Part shown: one piece after another, positions 1-8,564 of the stretch
How the letters are laid out: each line of letters starts with the position of its first letter
Numbering within the stretch: the stretch's first letter is position 1
From: Bacteroidales bacterium
GTDB taxonomy: Bacteria > Bacteroidota > Bacteroidia > Bacteroidales > Bacteroidaceae
DNA: 48,403 bases
Reading direction: 5' to 3'
Assembly (NCBI GenBank): GCA_022772475.1
Contig: JALEZQ010000017.1
Span: forward strand, 1 to 48,403
Notes under the pieces: model-generated
Seen by the model: only the letters and a program-made list of their open reading frames with translations
Database searches by the model: none
What the model was told of the DNA's origin: nothing
Program-made: the position numbers and the translations under genes

Positions 1-24
1 CTGAGCGACAAGATGACGATAGGA

Positions 25-46
25 GGTGCCGTCCATTGACGGCACC
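25..46. repeat. Isolated hairpin of the CATT-loop family
   Basis: A perfect inverted repeat with 9-bp arms (GGTGCCGTC and GACGGCACC) closes a CATT loop. It has the same loop and overall shape as the hairpins in the 189-bp element nearby, but the stem differs in a paired way, so pairing is kept. Function is unknown. Confidence 0.6.
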
Positions 47-101
47 ATGGGACAATCCTGAACGATGAGAATCAGCGCAATAGCGTAGAAACGGCGCTTC
101 C

Positions 102-251
102 GGTGCCATGTCAATGGACATGGCCCTACTAAGCTGCGCCCCGGTGCCATGTCCATTGACGTGGCACTCAGCACGCGTCGCGGCGTCGGCCGCGACACCT
201 ATTCTTTGCCGAAAAAAACGCGGCTACGCCGCAAGTGGCACGTCAATGGGT
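102..251. repeat. Partial, rearranged copy of the 189-bp hairpin element
   Basis: The right half of the element (AATG-loop hairpin from 103, then CTACTAAGCTGCG) is joined directly to a left half (CATT-loop hairpin 144-167, then the GC-rich centre up to about 223). A decayed hairpin arm follows near 233-250. The order suggests two neighbouring copies that recombined or decayed, placed head to tail with the complete copy at 252-440. Confidence 0.6.
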
Positions 252-440
252 GAGGCCGCATAGTAGTGCCATGTCCATTGACGTGGCACTCAGCACGCGT
301 CGCGGCGTCGGCCGCGACACCTATTCTTTGCCGCAAAAACCCGGCTGCGCCCCGGTGCCATGTCAATGGACATGGCACTACTAAGCTGCGCTCCCGGTGC
401 CATGTCTACAGATTTCGTTTTTGTAACGTGGATACATTCT
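252..440. repeat. 189-bp hairpin-rich repeat element, copy 1
   Basis: This block recurs nearly base for base at 33615-33803 with the same 189-bp length. It holds a CATT-loop hairpin (266-289), a GC-rich hairpin with arms GTCGCGGC and GCCGCGAC, and an AATG-loop hairpin (355-378) that is the reverse complement of the first. The outer ends TAGTAGTGCC and GGCACTACTA also pair, so the element is a large nested inverted repeat. No open frame inside looks like a protein gene. It resembles a REP/BIME-type or MITE-like intergenic repeat; which one is not decidable here. The interval 441-605 that follows shows nothing recognisable. Confidence 0.75.
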
Positions 441-605
441 CGGCGCGAAGGTACAACATAAATTCCTCTTCTGTGGGTATTACAAAGGCTATTGGCAAGG
501 ACTATGCAGAGAGTGGGCTTTGTTGCTCAATGTATTGTACATATGAGCGTGGGCAAATCGGGCTGAATGGAGATTGAAAAATAGTATTCAGCGTTGAAGT
601 TGGGC

Positions 606-747
606 TAGACGACAACCTGAACAACTTGTACAACTTTGCTTGTTGTGTCCGTTGTTATTGTTGTCGTGTATATTATTAGACGACAACCTGATCAACTTGT
701 ACAACCTTGCCTGTTGTCTCCGTTGTTTATGTTGTCGTGTATATTAT
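606..747. repeat. 71-bp tandem duplication with paired ends
   Basis: Two adjacent copies (606-676 and 677-747) differ at only a few positions. Each starts with TAGACGACAACCTG and ends with GTTGTCGTGTATATTAT, so ACGACAAC and GTTGTCGT can pair within each copy. The block lies between the hairpin element and the terminator of the SusC/SusD operon. No coding potential is seen, and 748-853 contains nothing else recognisable. Confidence 0.75.
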
Positions 748-853
748 TTGACGGCCCCCCTCGCTCAAATATCTTCATTTTGACACACCCTCCGCGATGC
801 CAATCTTGTCGGTCGCCATTGCTTTATGTTACGGTACACCGAAGTTTTCCCAA

Positions 854-892
854 TAAAAAAGGACGTGCATACCGGGGTGGGCACGCACGTCC
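854..892 (-). terminator. Terminator of the FAS1-SusC/SusD operon
   Basis: On the minus strand an 8-bp stem (GGACGTGC paired with GCACGTCC) is followed by TTTTTTATT. It lies about 36 bases past the stop codon of the last SusD gene, as expected for an intrinsic terminator. Confidence 0.85.
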
Positions 893-927
893 TAAAGGAG
901 TTGTTCGTCTAAGGTATGGACCTTGGA

Positions 928-3150
928 TTAGTAGGCAGGATTCTGGAGGTAACGGTTCTCCTTCACGCTGAGGCGCTGGTAGAGGCCATTATCCTTCTGG
1001 GTGGGATCCTCATAGGGCTTCAGACCGAGGTTGCGGCGGGCAATAAGCCAAGCGAACCAGCTGGTACCGTTGTTGGCGGGACCAAATTCAGCTCTATCCT
1101 TGTGGTTGGCAATACGGTCAAGGTCGAAGAAACGGCTGCCCTGGAAGGCCATCTCAAGGGCCATCTCGTCGGCGATGAGGGTCTCGACGGCGTTGATCTG
1201 CTCCTGAAGGTTCTCGGGGGTGACGGGGTCGAGGGCGGGCTCGGGATCGGGCTCGGGCTGAGGCTCTGAGGGCGTGGTTCCTTCATCCTGGGCTTCAACG
1301 TCGGTAGAGGGCTGTTCCTCATCCTCGGGAACGGCGATTTCTGCATCGAGAGCGGCAATGAGCTCATCTGCGGTAACACCCTCGACTATGTCCATGCGGA
1401 CACGCTCGTCGTACATACGCTGACCGACGATCTTGGCATAGGTATAGACGGTGTCGATTTCGCTGCTGTAACCGCTACCGAGTTCGTGTACGCCACAGAC
1501 GGCATCCCAGTGCGACTCTTCGAAGTCGAGCCAGGGCAGGTCGCTCTTGGCGCGACGCATTTCGTCGATACCGATATAGTCGCAACCATCGGGCTGGTTG
1601 ACGAGGTAGGGGAATACGTGACCATCGCGTACGGAGTCGTTGGCGATGGTGGGCATGGTCTTGCTGGTCAGACCGTCGCGGAGGACGCCGAAGGCATGGC
1701 GGGGATAGCCGGCACGGTTGAGGGCTTCAGCAAAGCGGAGGTAAACCTGATTGACGCGGTAGATGGGGAAGCTGTAGTTGAACTTGAAGCTGCCGGTACC
1801 TACACCGTTGTTTTCAGTGGTATTGTTGCCATTGAAAGCACGGGTGCCAATGAAGGGGATGATGCCTTCGGTGGTCTGCACATAGTTGCGGATACCTTCG
1901 ATACGGCAGTCGCCACAGTCTTCGGCATACTTAATCTGGTTGATGTCTTCATTGGTCTCGTGGTTCTCGTTTTTCTCGGTGTTGACGCAGAAACGATAGA
2001 CCTGAGCCTTGGACAGACTTTCATAGGCGGGCGAGAGGGTCAGCTGACGGTTGCGGTAGTTGGCCGTAACGCTGACTTTACCTGTGGTCGAAACAGTGGC
2101 ATCTTCGGAGGTAGAGGTGTTGGAGGTTGATTTTGCATCGAAGCCATAAATCTGGGCAGGACGCATGAGCACGCTACCAAAGTTGGAGCTGGCAGAGGAG
2201 AGCATGGCGGTGATGACCTGACCATTGCCGGTGATGTTGGCACTGTTGTCGTTGAAGGGTTCAGCCCAATTGCCCTTCTGGGCGAAGAAACTTTCCTCAT
2301 TGTTGATCTGGATGCGATGTGCACTGGCGCGGTTGCCGGCGGTCATACGACGCGCGTTGACACGCGACTCTTCTTCCAAATACTGGTAATAGAGGAAGGC
2401 GGCATTTTGGTAGTCGGCCTTGCTGGCTCCACGGAGCAGATAGAGGTCGGCCATGACCAGACGACCGGGGAAGACCATCATCTGGGCGGGCATGGTGATG
2501 GCGCCATTGTTGAGGGTACCGTAGCTGGGGGTGCCGTAGCCCTGTGCGTACTGATAGTTGTAAGCACGGTCGAGGCCGTCCTCCATGAGGTAGCCCAGGA
2601 GGGTTTCGGCGGTGGCCCACTTGCCACCCTCAGGGTTGGTTTCCCAACCGGTGCCGGCGTTGGCCACGGGCTTGTTGATGTAGGGCACGGTGCCGTAGTT
2701 CTGGACGAGCTGCATGTAGGCCCAGGCGCGGATGAACTGTACCTGCGCAAACTCAGTACGCATGTAGTAGATGCTGTTCTTCTGCGCCATGGTATCTACG
2801 GCTGCAAGATAGTAGTTGCACTGGTTGATAACCTTGTAGTAGGCAGCACGGCTGACGAGGCCATTGTCGGCATCGGCCACGGGCTCGAAGTTGACGATGG
2901 CGGACACCGTGTCGCTGACATATTCGGTGGTCTTCACCAGGTCACTGCGCATGTCGGCAAGGAGGGTGTTGTTTTCTACCATATCCTGCACGTTGGAGAG
3001 GATACCGAAGTAGAAGCTGACCGTATCGCGGCCGGTGAAGCCTTCGGCATAACGATCGACATCCGGTGTGAGCATGTCCTCACAAGAGGTCGTGGCCATG
3101 CCCAGGCTGAGGAGACCGGCGAACAATCCTATAATCGATTTCTTTTTCAT
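928..3150 (-). CDS. SusD/RagB-like outer-membrane lipoprotein (second pair)
   Basis: This is the surface lipoprotein partner of the SusC protein encoded just upstream; SusD proteins form the lid that captures ligand over the TonB-dependent barrel. The start at 3150 (MKKKSIIGLF) gives a clean lipoprotein signal ending in TTSC; an upstream in-frame ATG at 3171 would add seven residues. The SusD repeat-rich N-terminal half and the conserved C-terminal end (EMAFQGSRFFDLDRI) are both visible. About 740 residues is long for the family. Part of the excess is an acidic, proline-rich stretch of about 36 residues (encoded at roughly 1220-1329), placed directly before the conserved C-terminal helix and rich in E, D, P and T. 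The ligand cannot be told from sequence. Confidence 0.9.
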   Translation of the reverse strand: MKKKSIIGLFAGLLSLGMATTSCEDMLTPDVDRYAEGFTGRDTVSFYFGILSNVQDMVENNTLLADMRSDLVKTTEYVSDTVSAIVNFEPVADADNGLVSRAAYYKVINQCNYYLAAVDTMAQKNSIYYMRTEFAQVQFIRAWAYMQLVQNYGTVPYINKPVANAGTGWETNPEGGKWATAETLLGYLMEDGLDRAYNYQYAQGYGTPSYGTLNNGAITMPAQMMVFPGRLVMADLYLLRGASKADYQNAAFLYYQYLEEESRVNARRMTAGNRASAHRIQINNEESFFAQKGNWAEPFNDNSANITGNGQVITAMLSSASSNFGSVLMRPAQIYGFDAKSTSNTSTSEDATVSTTGKVSVTANYRNRQLTLSPAYESLSKAQVYRFCVNTEKNENHETNEDINQIKYAEDCGDCRIEGIRNYVQTTEGIIPFIGTRAFNGNNTTENNGVGTGSFKFNYSFPIYRVNQVYLRFAEALNRAGYPRHAFGVLRDGLTSKTMPTIANDSVRDGHVFPYLVNQPDGCDYIGIDEMRRAKSDLPWLDFEESHWDAVCGVHELGSGYSSEIDTVYTYAKIVGQRMYDERVRMDIVEGVTADELIAALDAEIAVPEDEEQPSTDVEAQDEGTTPSEPQPEPDPEPALDPVTPENLQEQINAVETLIADEMALEMAFQGSRFFDLDRIANHKDRAEFGPANNGTSWFAWLIARRNLGLKPYEDPTQKDNGLYQRLSVKENRYLQNPAY

Positions 3151-3174
3151 TGCGTTGATTCTTTTAAGCATTAG

Positions 3175-3222
3175 GCGAAGGGGAACCGGGCTGTCCGGTG
3201 GGGGAGGTCCGTCCCCCTTCGC
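3175..3222 (-). promoter_or_regulatory. Hairpin between the susC-like and susD-like genes
   Basis: Nine-base arms GCGAAGGGG and CCCCTTCGC enclose about 30 bases, in the gap between the SusC stop and the SusD start at 3150. There is no T-tract, so it is probably not a terminator. It could stabilise or process the mRNA and so set different SusC and SusD levels; this role is inferred. Confidence 0.5.
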
Positions 3223-3244
3223 ATTAAGGCGTAGATTAGCGGGA

Positions 3245-6200
3245 TTACAAGTTGATGGTTACACCGAGATTGTAGTTGCGTGTCTGGTTGAGGAAGCCAG
3301 CGTCGATTCCCTGCTGGAGCACGCCATTGCCGACCGTCGTTTCGGGGTCGTTGCCGGTGTACTTGGAGACGGTGAACACGTTGTTTGCTTCACCCCAAAC
3401 GGAGATACCCTGCAGCCAGCTGAGGTTGACGGGCACCTTGTAGGTGAGGCGTACCTTCTTCAACTTAAGATACGAGCCATCTTCAATCCAACGGTCGGAG
3501 AAGCGTTCGTTGTTGACCCACTCGTCATTGTCGCTTGCCATAGCACGCGGCATGTCGGTTACCTGACCGTCATACTTCCAGCGGTTAACCACGGCCGTGG
3601 TCTGGTTGTAGATGCCATTGGCACCTTCGAGCTGCGAGCGCTGGTAGTTGAAGACGTCGTTACCGAGGCTGTACTTGAAGTCGGCAGCCAGCGTAAAGCC
3701 CTTCCATGTGAGCGAGGTATAGAAGTTGCCGTAGATGTCGGGGTTGGGGTCGCCAATCTTTACCATATCGGCCTCGTTGATCCAACCGTCGCCGTTCTGG
3801 TCAACGAAGTGGACGTCACCGGCCTGGAAGTTGCGGTAGGGCTGAGATACGAGACCCGTCGGGTAACGCAGGTAGCCGTACTTGCCGGCCTGTGAGGCGT
3901 CAGCATCGCTGGCGAAGACGCCGGCGGTCTGATAACCGTAGAAGACGCCTGCGGCCTGTCCTACAGCGGTGAGGATGTTGTTCTGACCGTAAACGGACGA
4001 GGTATAGCCCTGGATGGTCTTGGCAGAGGCAAGATCTTTCTGGCCGTTGGCGTCGAGGGCGTAGGTGGTGATGAAGTTGTCGCTGGTAGCGGGCAGTTTG
4101 GTCACCTTGTTCTGGTAGTGGCCGATGCCAAAGCCAGCCTGCCACTTCCAGTCGCGGAGGTTGAGGAGCACCACGTTCATGTTACCCTCGATACCCCAGT
4201 TACGCAGGGCACCGTCGTTGGCCCACATGTACTTCAGACCCGTGATGTCGCTGACAGCCTTGCGGGTAAGGAGGTTGGTGGTACGCGACCAGTAGTAGTC
4301 AACGCCGAGAGATAAGCGGTTGTTGAACAGGGCCGTCTGGAAACCGACGTTGAAGCGGTGGGTGGTTTCCCACTGAATCTTCGGGTTCTCGATGTTGGCC
4401 AGTTTCAGACCGGTGGCAATCTGGAGGAACTCGGCATTGGCGAAGTAGGTGCGGGCAGCGTAGTAATCTACGTTGTCGTTACCGCTCTCTTCATAACCGG
4501 CGAAGAGCTTCAGGTAGTTGACGGCGGGCACGTTGAACCACTTTTCAGAGGACATCAACCAGCCGAGCTGAACAGAGGGGAAGAGACCCCACTTCACGCC
4601 GGCGAGCTTGATACCGTCGTTGGCTTCCTTACCGAAACGCGAAGACGACTCGGCCGTCGTGGTCAGCGTGAGGAAGTACTTGTTCTGATAGTTATAGTCG
4701 GCATTGACATAGTATGCCAGGTTGACCCAACTGTCGTTCTGACCGCCATACTGCTTGTAGGACTGCGACATGCTCATGTTCGGCATCTTATCCTGGTCGT
4801 TGTTGTAGCCGAGGATGTTGCTGCTGTTATAGTTGAACGATGAGAGGCGGAAGCCGGCAAAGGCATTGAGGTGGTGTGCACCCAACTGACGGTTGTAGGT
4901 GATGCGGAAGTCGTTGAATACGGCGGTCTCCTTGCTGAACTGCGACTGGAGGACGCTCTTCACCGAACCGAGACCTTCTACCGCTTTCGAGGGAGTACCA
5001 TCGTTAGGCAGATAATACTTCTCGTTGTAGCGGTTCATGATGTAGCTGAAACGGTCCGAGAGGGTGAGGTAACGGTTGATGGTGTACTTGGGAGCCACGT
5101 TGATGGCAAACTGGGTCTGCTCAAGGTAGTTCTTGTTGTCACCGTCACCGTTGGTGAGAATCCAATAGGGATTCACATAGCCGGAGTAACCGAATTTTTC
5201 AGCGAAGCGATAGGGGTTGTTATCGCTGTTGTAGTCCTTACCCGAATAGACCTTGTCCGTATGACCTACAGAGAGGCCGTTGGCGGGATCATAGAATACG
5301 TAGTGGGCATAGGGGCTGATGAAAGGCGACTGGATGAGCGAGAGGACATTGGGCGACGAGATGTTCGACGCAGAATAGTCGGGAGCCCAACCGTTGTCGC
5401 GGAGGTTATAGGCATTGCGGACATAGGAGATGTCGAAGCCCGTGGTAAGGCCCTTGAACATGGTGATGTCCGAATTGAAACGGATGTTCAGACGGTTGAA
5501 GTCGTTGGTGCGTGCCACGGCCTCGCCCTGAGTGTAGCCCAGCGAAAGGTTGTACATGGCCACGTCGTCACCACCGGCTACGCTCACGCGATAGTTCTGC
5601 GAGAAGCCCGTGTGATACATGCCATCCTGCCAGTCGGTCTCGTTGTGGTAGATGGGATAGAGCTTGTAGTTGGGGTCGTCGTTCATGAAGGCGGGAACGG
5701 AGGTATTCTTGTCGAAATACTCCTTACCTGTGAGCGTCGTACCAAGGAACTCGCTGACATAGTTGCGATACTGGCTGGCGTTCATCATCTTAACTGACGA
5801 GGGAATCTCTTCGATGCCGCCCCAGGCGCGGATGTTGATTCGCGTCACAAGGCTCTTACCACGCTTGGTGGTAATCTCGATGACACCGTTGCCACCCTTT
5901 GCACCATAGAGAGCGGTACCGTTTTTGATTATCTTGACATCTTCAATGTCTTCGGTATCAATGAGGCTGAAAAGGTTGGCTACGTAGCCGGTGTGGAGGG
6001 CGTTGCGGTCGTACTGCATGTCCCACTCTACGCCATCGACGATGACGAGGGGCTGCGAATTGGTGTTGAGAGAGTTCAGACCATTGATAAACATGGCTGC
6101 GCCCTGACCGGCAAAGCCGCCGCGGTTGATGGTGCGGATGCTGGAGGCCAGTTTGGTTTCGACGTCATTCTCAATGGTAATGGCGCTGCTCTCATTAACA

Positions 6201-6649
6201 TTCATCGAGGGCTGGCTATAGATGGAGGTTCCATCGGCATAGAGGCTCTTGACGGCGGTGGTATAGAGAGAAGTGTTCTGGTCGGTTGCACCCTTAATGG
6301 CGATATGTCCGGGGTTGTAGTCGGGCAGAGCGACATAGAGGGAGGTGACGAAGTCGGGCACCTTGATGGTATAAGCACCCTGATCGTCAGTAAGGGCGGT
6401 ATAGAAGCGGTTGTTCAAGGCCTGTACCTTGGCACCTGCAAGAGGTTGCTTGGTGGCTGCATCGTAGATGAAACCTTTGACCTCCTTCATAACATACTTA
6501 GCGGCAGGTCTAGCCTTGGTCGCGACTGTGGAGCGTGCTTGTGCACCATCAGTCTGTGCCGAAAGGACACAGGTGCCGGAGAGCATGAAGAGGCATACAC
6601 CAGCACGGAGAGCGCCCTGCAACATTTGGTTCTTAATATTCTTACTCAT
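3245..6649 (-). CDS. SusC/RagA-like TonB-dependent receptor (second pair)
   Basis: A TonB-dependent outer-membrane transporter that should import the ligand caught by the SusD protein encoded after it. From the start at 6649 (MSKNIKNQML) it has a signal peptide ending near VLSAQ, a carboxypeptidase-regulatory-like beta-sandwich (VKGFIYDAATKQPLAGAKV), a plug domain with PLVIVDGVEWDM and NGVIEITTKRGK, and a long beta-barrel with the usual late motif DVHFVDQNGDGWINEADM. The plug is unusual: the common phrase around LQGxVAGVxI is replaced by a segment reading TKLASSIRTINRGGFAGQ. It starts about 29 bases after the preceding FAS1 gene, consistent with one operon. An in-frame ATG at 6682 would overlap that gene by four bases. 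Confidence 0.93.
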   Translation of the reverse strand: MSKNIKNQMLQGALRAGVCLFMLSGTCVLSAQTDGAQARSTVATKARPAAKYVMKEVKGFIYDAATKQPLAGAKVQALNNRFYTALTDDQGAYTIKVPDFVTSLYVALPDYNPGHIAIKGATDQNTSLYTTAVKSLYADGTSIYSQPSMNVNESSAITIENDVETKLASSIRTINRGGFAGQGAAMFINGLNSLNTNSQPLVIVDGVEWDMQYDRNALHTGYVANLFSLIDTEDIEDVKIIKNGTALYGAKGGNGVIEITTKRGKSLVTRINIRAWGGIEEIPSSVKMMNASQYRNYVSEFLGTTLTGKEYFDKNTSVPAFMNDDPNYKLYPIYHNETDWQDGMYHTGFSQNYRVSVAGGDDVAMYNLSLGYTQGEAVARTNDFNRLNIRFNSDITMFKGLTTGFDISYVRNAYNLRDNGWAPDYSASNISSPNVLSLIQSPFISPYAHYVFYDPANGLSVGHTDKVYSGKDYNSDNNPYRFAEKFGYSGYVNPYWILTNGDGDNKNYLEQTQFAINVAPKYTINRYLTLSDRFSYIMNRYNEKYYLPNDGTPSKAVEGLGSVKSVLQSQFSKETAVFNDFRITYNRQLGAHHLNAFAGFRLSSFNYNSSNILGYNNDQDKMPNMSMSQSYKQYGGQNDSWVNLAYYVNADYNYQNKYFLTLTTTAESSSRFGKEANDGIKLAGVKWGLFPSVQLGWLMSSEKWFNVPAVNYLKLFAGYEESGNDNVDYYAARTYFANAEFLQIATGLKLANIENPKIQWETTHRFNVGFQTALFNNRLSLGVDYYWSRTTNLLTRKAVSDITGLKYMWANDGALRNWGIEGNMNVVLLNLRDWKWQAGFGIGHYQNKVTKLPATSDNFITTYALDANGQKDLASAKTIQGYTSSVYGQNNILTAVGQAAGVFYGYQTAGVFASDADASQAGKYGYLRYPTGLVSQPYRNFQAGDVHFVDQNGDGWINEADMVKIGDPNPDIYGNFYTSLTWKGFTLAADFKYSLGNDVFNYQRSQLEGANGIYNQTTAVVNRWKYDGQVTDMPRAMASDNDEWVNNERFSDRWIEDGSYLKLKKVRLTYKVPVNLSWLQGISVWGEANNVFTVSKYTGNDPETTVGNGVLQQGIDAGFLNQTRNYNLGVTINL

Positions 6650-6678
6650 GTGTTCGAATTTTAAAGTTAACAAGATGC

Positions 6679-8535
6679 TCATTCGCGCACAGGCTCTACG
6701 ATAACGGACAGGATACTGAGTGCCTTGACCTTACCGGTGCGCTGATAGCTATAGGGCAGGGAGATACGGAGACGGGGGAAACTGTTCTTGCCGGAAGGCA
6801 GACCTTTATAGGTGTAGGGGAACTTGTAGTTTTCCCACAGCGTGATGCGCTCGGCTTTATCCTGGTTGACGGCTACACCCTTCACCTGACTGAGGACCTT
6901 GCCATCATCGTCGTAGAGGGCAGCGTCAAACTTGGGCTTCTCAATGATGGGCTGACCTTTGTCGTCCAGACGGATATTGCTCGTACAGGTCTTGTTGGGG
7001 AGCATGATGATGGAGATGTTGTAGTTGGTACTGTAGATGTTGTTCAACTGGAAGTCAATCATCATCGTGCTGTTACCCGATACGGGGAAGTAGAAGTAAG
7101 TGTTGTCGGGAATAAGGCCGCAGAGGTCGATAGAGTCGCGGGTATTGCCGTCCTCATCGGGCTCGGTCTGAAGCGTGTTGGCGCTGGTCAGGTCGATACG
7201 CTGTCCCCAGTCCTGAGTGGAGCCTTGTACGTCGCAAAGACCACCACGAGAAGCCTTGATCTCGCTGCGCTTTACCAGACCATAGGCAGGATCAATAGTG
7301 TACTCGGGAAGAGCGTAGATATAACCATTGGATGCTTTGATGGGGGAAAGACCGGCAAACATAGGATTGGCTTCACCGGGAGTAGCGTTGTACAGACAGA
7401 TGTTCTTCGTCGTGAAGACAGAGTCGCGAGTAAGGAACTCGTTGAAGACGGCTACGGAGTCGCGGCGCTTGTCTGCAGTGACTACTCGCGATACACTGAC
7501 GGTGGTGGTGGCGAGCAGGTCGTTGAGCATCTCACGCTGCTGGAGCGAGTCGATGGCATTCTGGTCGAGACGAAGAGCGTTAGCGCCTTTATAACTGAAG
7601 TCGTGCGAAGTACTGGAGTACTCGTAGTTGTAAGACTTCTTGAAGTTGTAGAGCGAAGCGATCTTATCCTTGGCGGTCGCGAGGGCTTCGTTGCTGGGGA
7701 AGAAGGAGATGCTCAAGCTGTCCTCATTGGAAAGAACCTTAAGGCTGGCATTGTTGATCATCTCGTTGTCGCTCGAATAAACAGAGTCAACATACTCAAT
7801 CTTGCCAAACTCGTTCATGGCACCAGGCGTGCTGGCAGATTCATTGAACGTGTATTTGCTGTAAGCATCAATCATGGCGAAGATGTCAGAGAATTCAGAG
7901 CGGACGGACAACAGGTCGTAGATGTTGTGCTCGTAAGTGGATTCACCATTGAGGAGATACAGCTGACCATTGGACGAGACGATGGCGCTACCTATAACGG
8001 GGGCACCATTGAAGGTGTGGTTTGACTGACTGAAGGCACATACTTTGCCATTCATCATACGCACATCCTTGTCAGCTGCGCTTCCCTGATTAAAGCGAGC
8101 CATGTGGTTGCGCACGAACTGCGAAGCAATCTGATAGTTCAGACGCATGGCTTCATTGACAGAAGCTGTGGCCGTTGCCTGACAGGTATCTGCGAAGAGC
8201 GAGTCGGCGCGATCGAGGATATCAAGATACTGCTTGGCATTGAACGTGCCGTTCTTGGGGAGCCAAACGGTCATCTCCTGATCGCCGTTGAGGAGACTGG
8301 CAAAGGTTTGCTTTTCGCCCTTGTCAATCTCAGAGTTCATCACCTTGGCACGGCGGAGAATCATGGCCACCGAATCAAGTTCACTGGTAGCTTCGATATT
8401 CTGCCAGATCGTATTCGCGCCGGATGCATCGCTGACGCGAATATCGAAGTGGTCGTCGGTACAAGCTGCAACCGTTGCAGCCAGTGCCGTGCAGAGCATG
8501 CCACCCTTTACAATATTCTGAAATGTCGTTTTCAT
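6679..8535 (-). CDS. FAS1 (fasciclin) domain lipoprotein, 618 aa
   Basis: A probable surface or periplasm-facing lipoprotein with fasciclin-like domains. The signal ends in TVAAC, giving lipid attachment at Cys25. Two FAS1 H1-type motifs are visible: MTVWLPKNGTFN near residues 88-99 and SISFFPSNEALATA near 275-288. Each FAS1-like unit is followed by a segment ending in a NGQLYLLNG- or NGYIYALP-like strand, as at the end of FAS1 domains. Roughly the last 170 residues form a separate beta-rich module with no family I can name. The domains are divergent from textbook FAS1 sequences. FAS1 domains usually mediate adhesion or protein-protein contacts; here the placement between two SusC/SusD pairs suggests an accessory to uptake or cell-surface assembly. 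Confidence 0.8.
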   Translation of the reverse strand: MKTTFQNIVKGGMLCTALAATVAACTDDHFDIRVSDASGANTIWQNIEATSELDSVAMILRRAKVMNSEIDKGEKQTFASLLNGDQEMTVWLPKNGTFNAKQYLDILDRADSLFADTCQATATASVNEAMRLNYQIASQFVRNHMARFNQGSAADKDVRMMNGKVCAFSQSNHTFNGAPVIGSAIVSSNGQLYLLNGESTYEHNIYDLLSVRSEFSDIFAMIDAYSKYTFNESASTPGAMNEFGKIEYVDSVYSSDNEMINNASLKVLSNEDSLSISFFPSNEALATAKDKIASLYNFKKSYNYEYSSTSHDFSYKGANALRLDQNAIDSLQQREMLNDLLATTTVSVSRVVTADKRRDSVAVFNEFLTRDSVFTTKNICLYNATPGEANPMFAGLSPIKASNGYIYALPEYTIDPAYGLVKRSEIKASRGGLCDVQGSTQDWGQRIDLTSANTLQTEPDEDGNTRDSIDLCGLIPDNTYFYFPVSGNSTMMIDFQLNNIYSTNYNISIIMLPNKTCTSNIRLDDKGQPIIEKPKFDAALYDDDGKVLSQVKGVAVNQDKAERITLWENYKFPYTYKGLPSGKNSFPRLRISLPYSYQRTGKVKALSILSVIVEPVRE

Positions 8536-8564
8536 TAGATTTAATTTTATTCTGTTTATGTAGA

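Noticed and set aside
252-440. Insertion sequence
   Set aside because: No transposase frame and only 189 bp long; at most a non-autonomous or REP-like element.
266-971. Small plus-strand frames at 266-577 and 636-971
   Set aside because: They run through the hairpin element, the tandem repeat and the operon terminator, and show no protein-like features.
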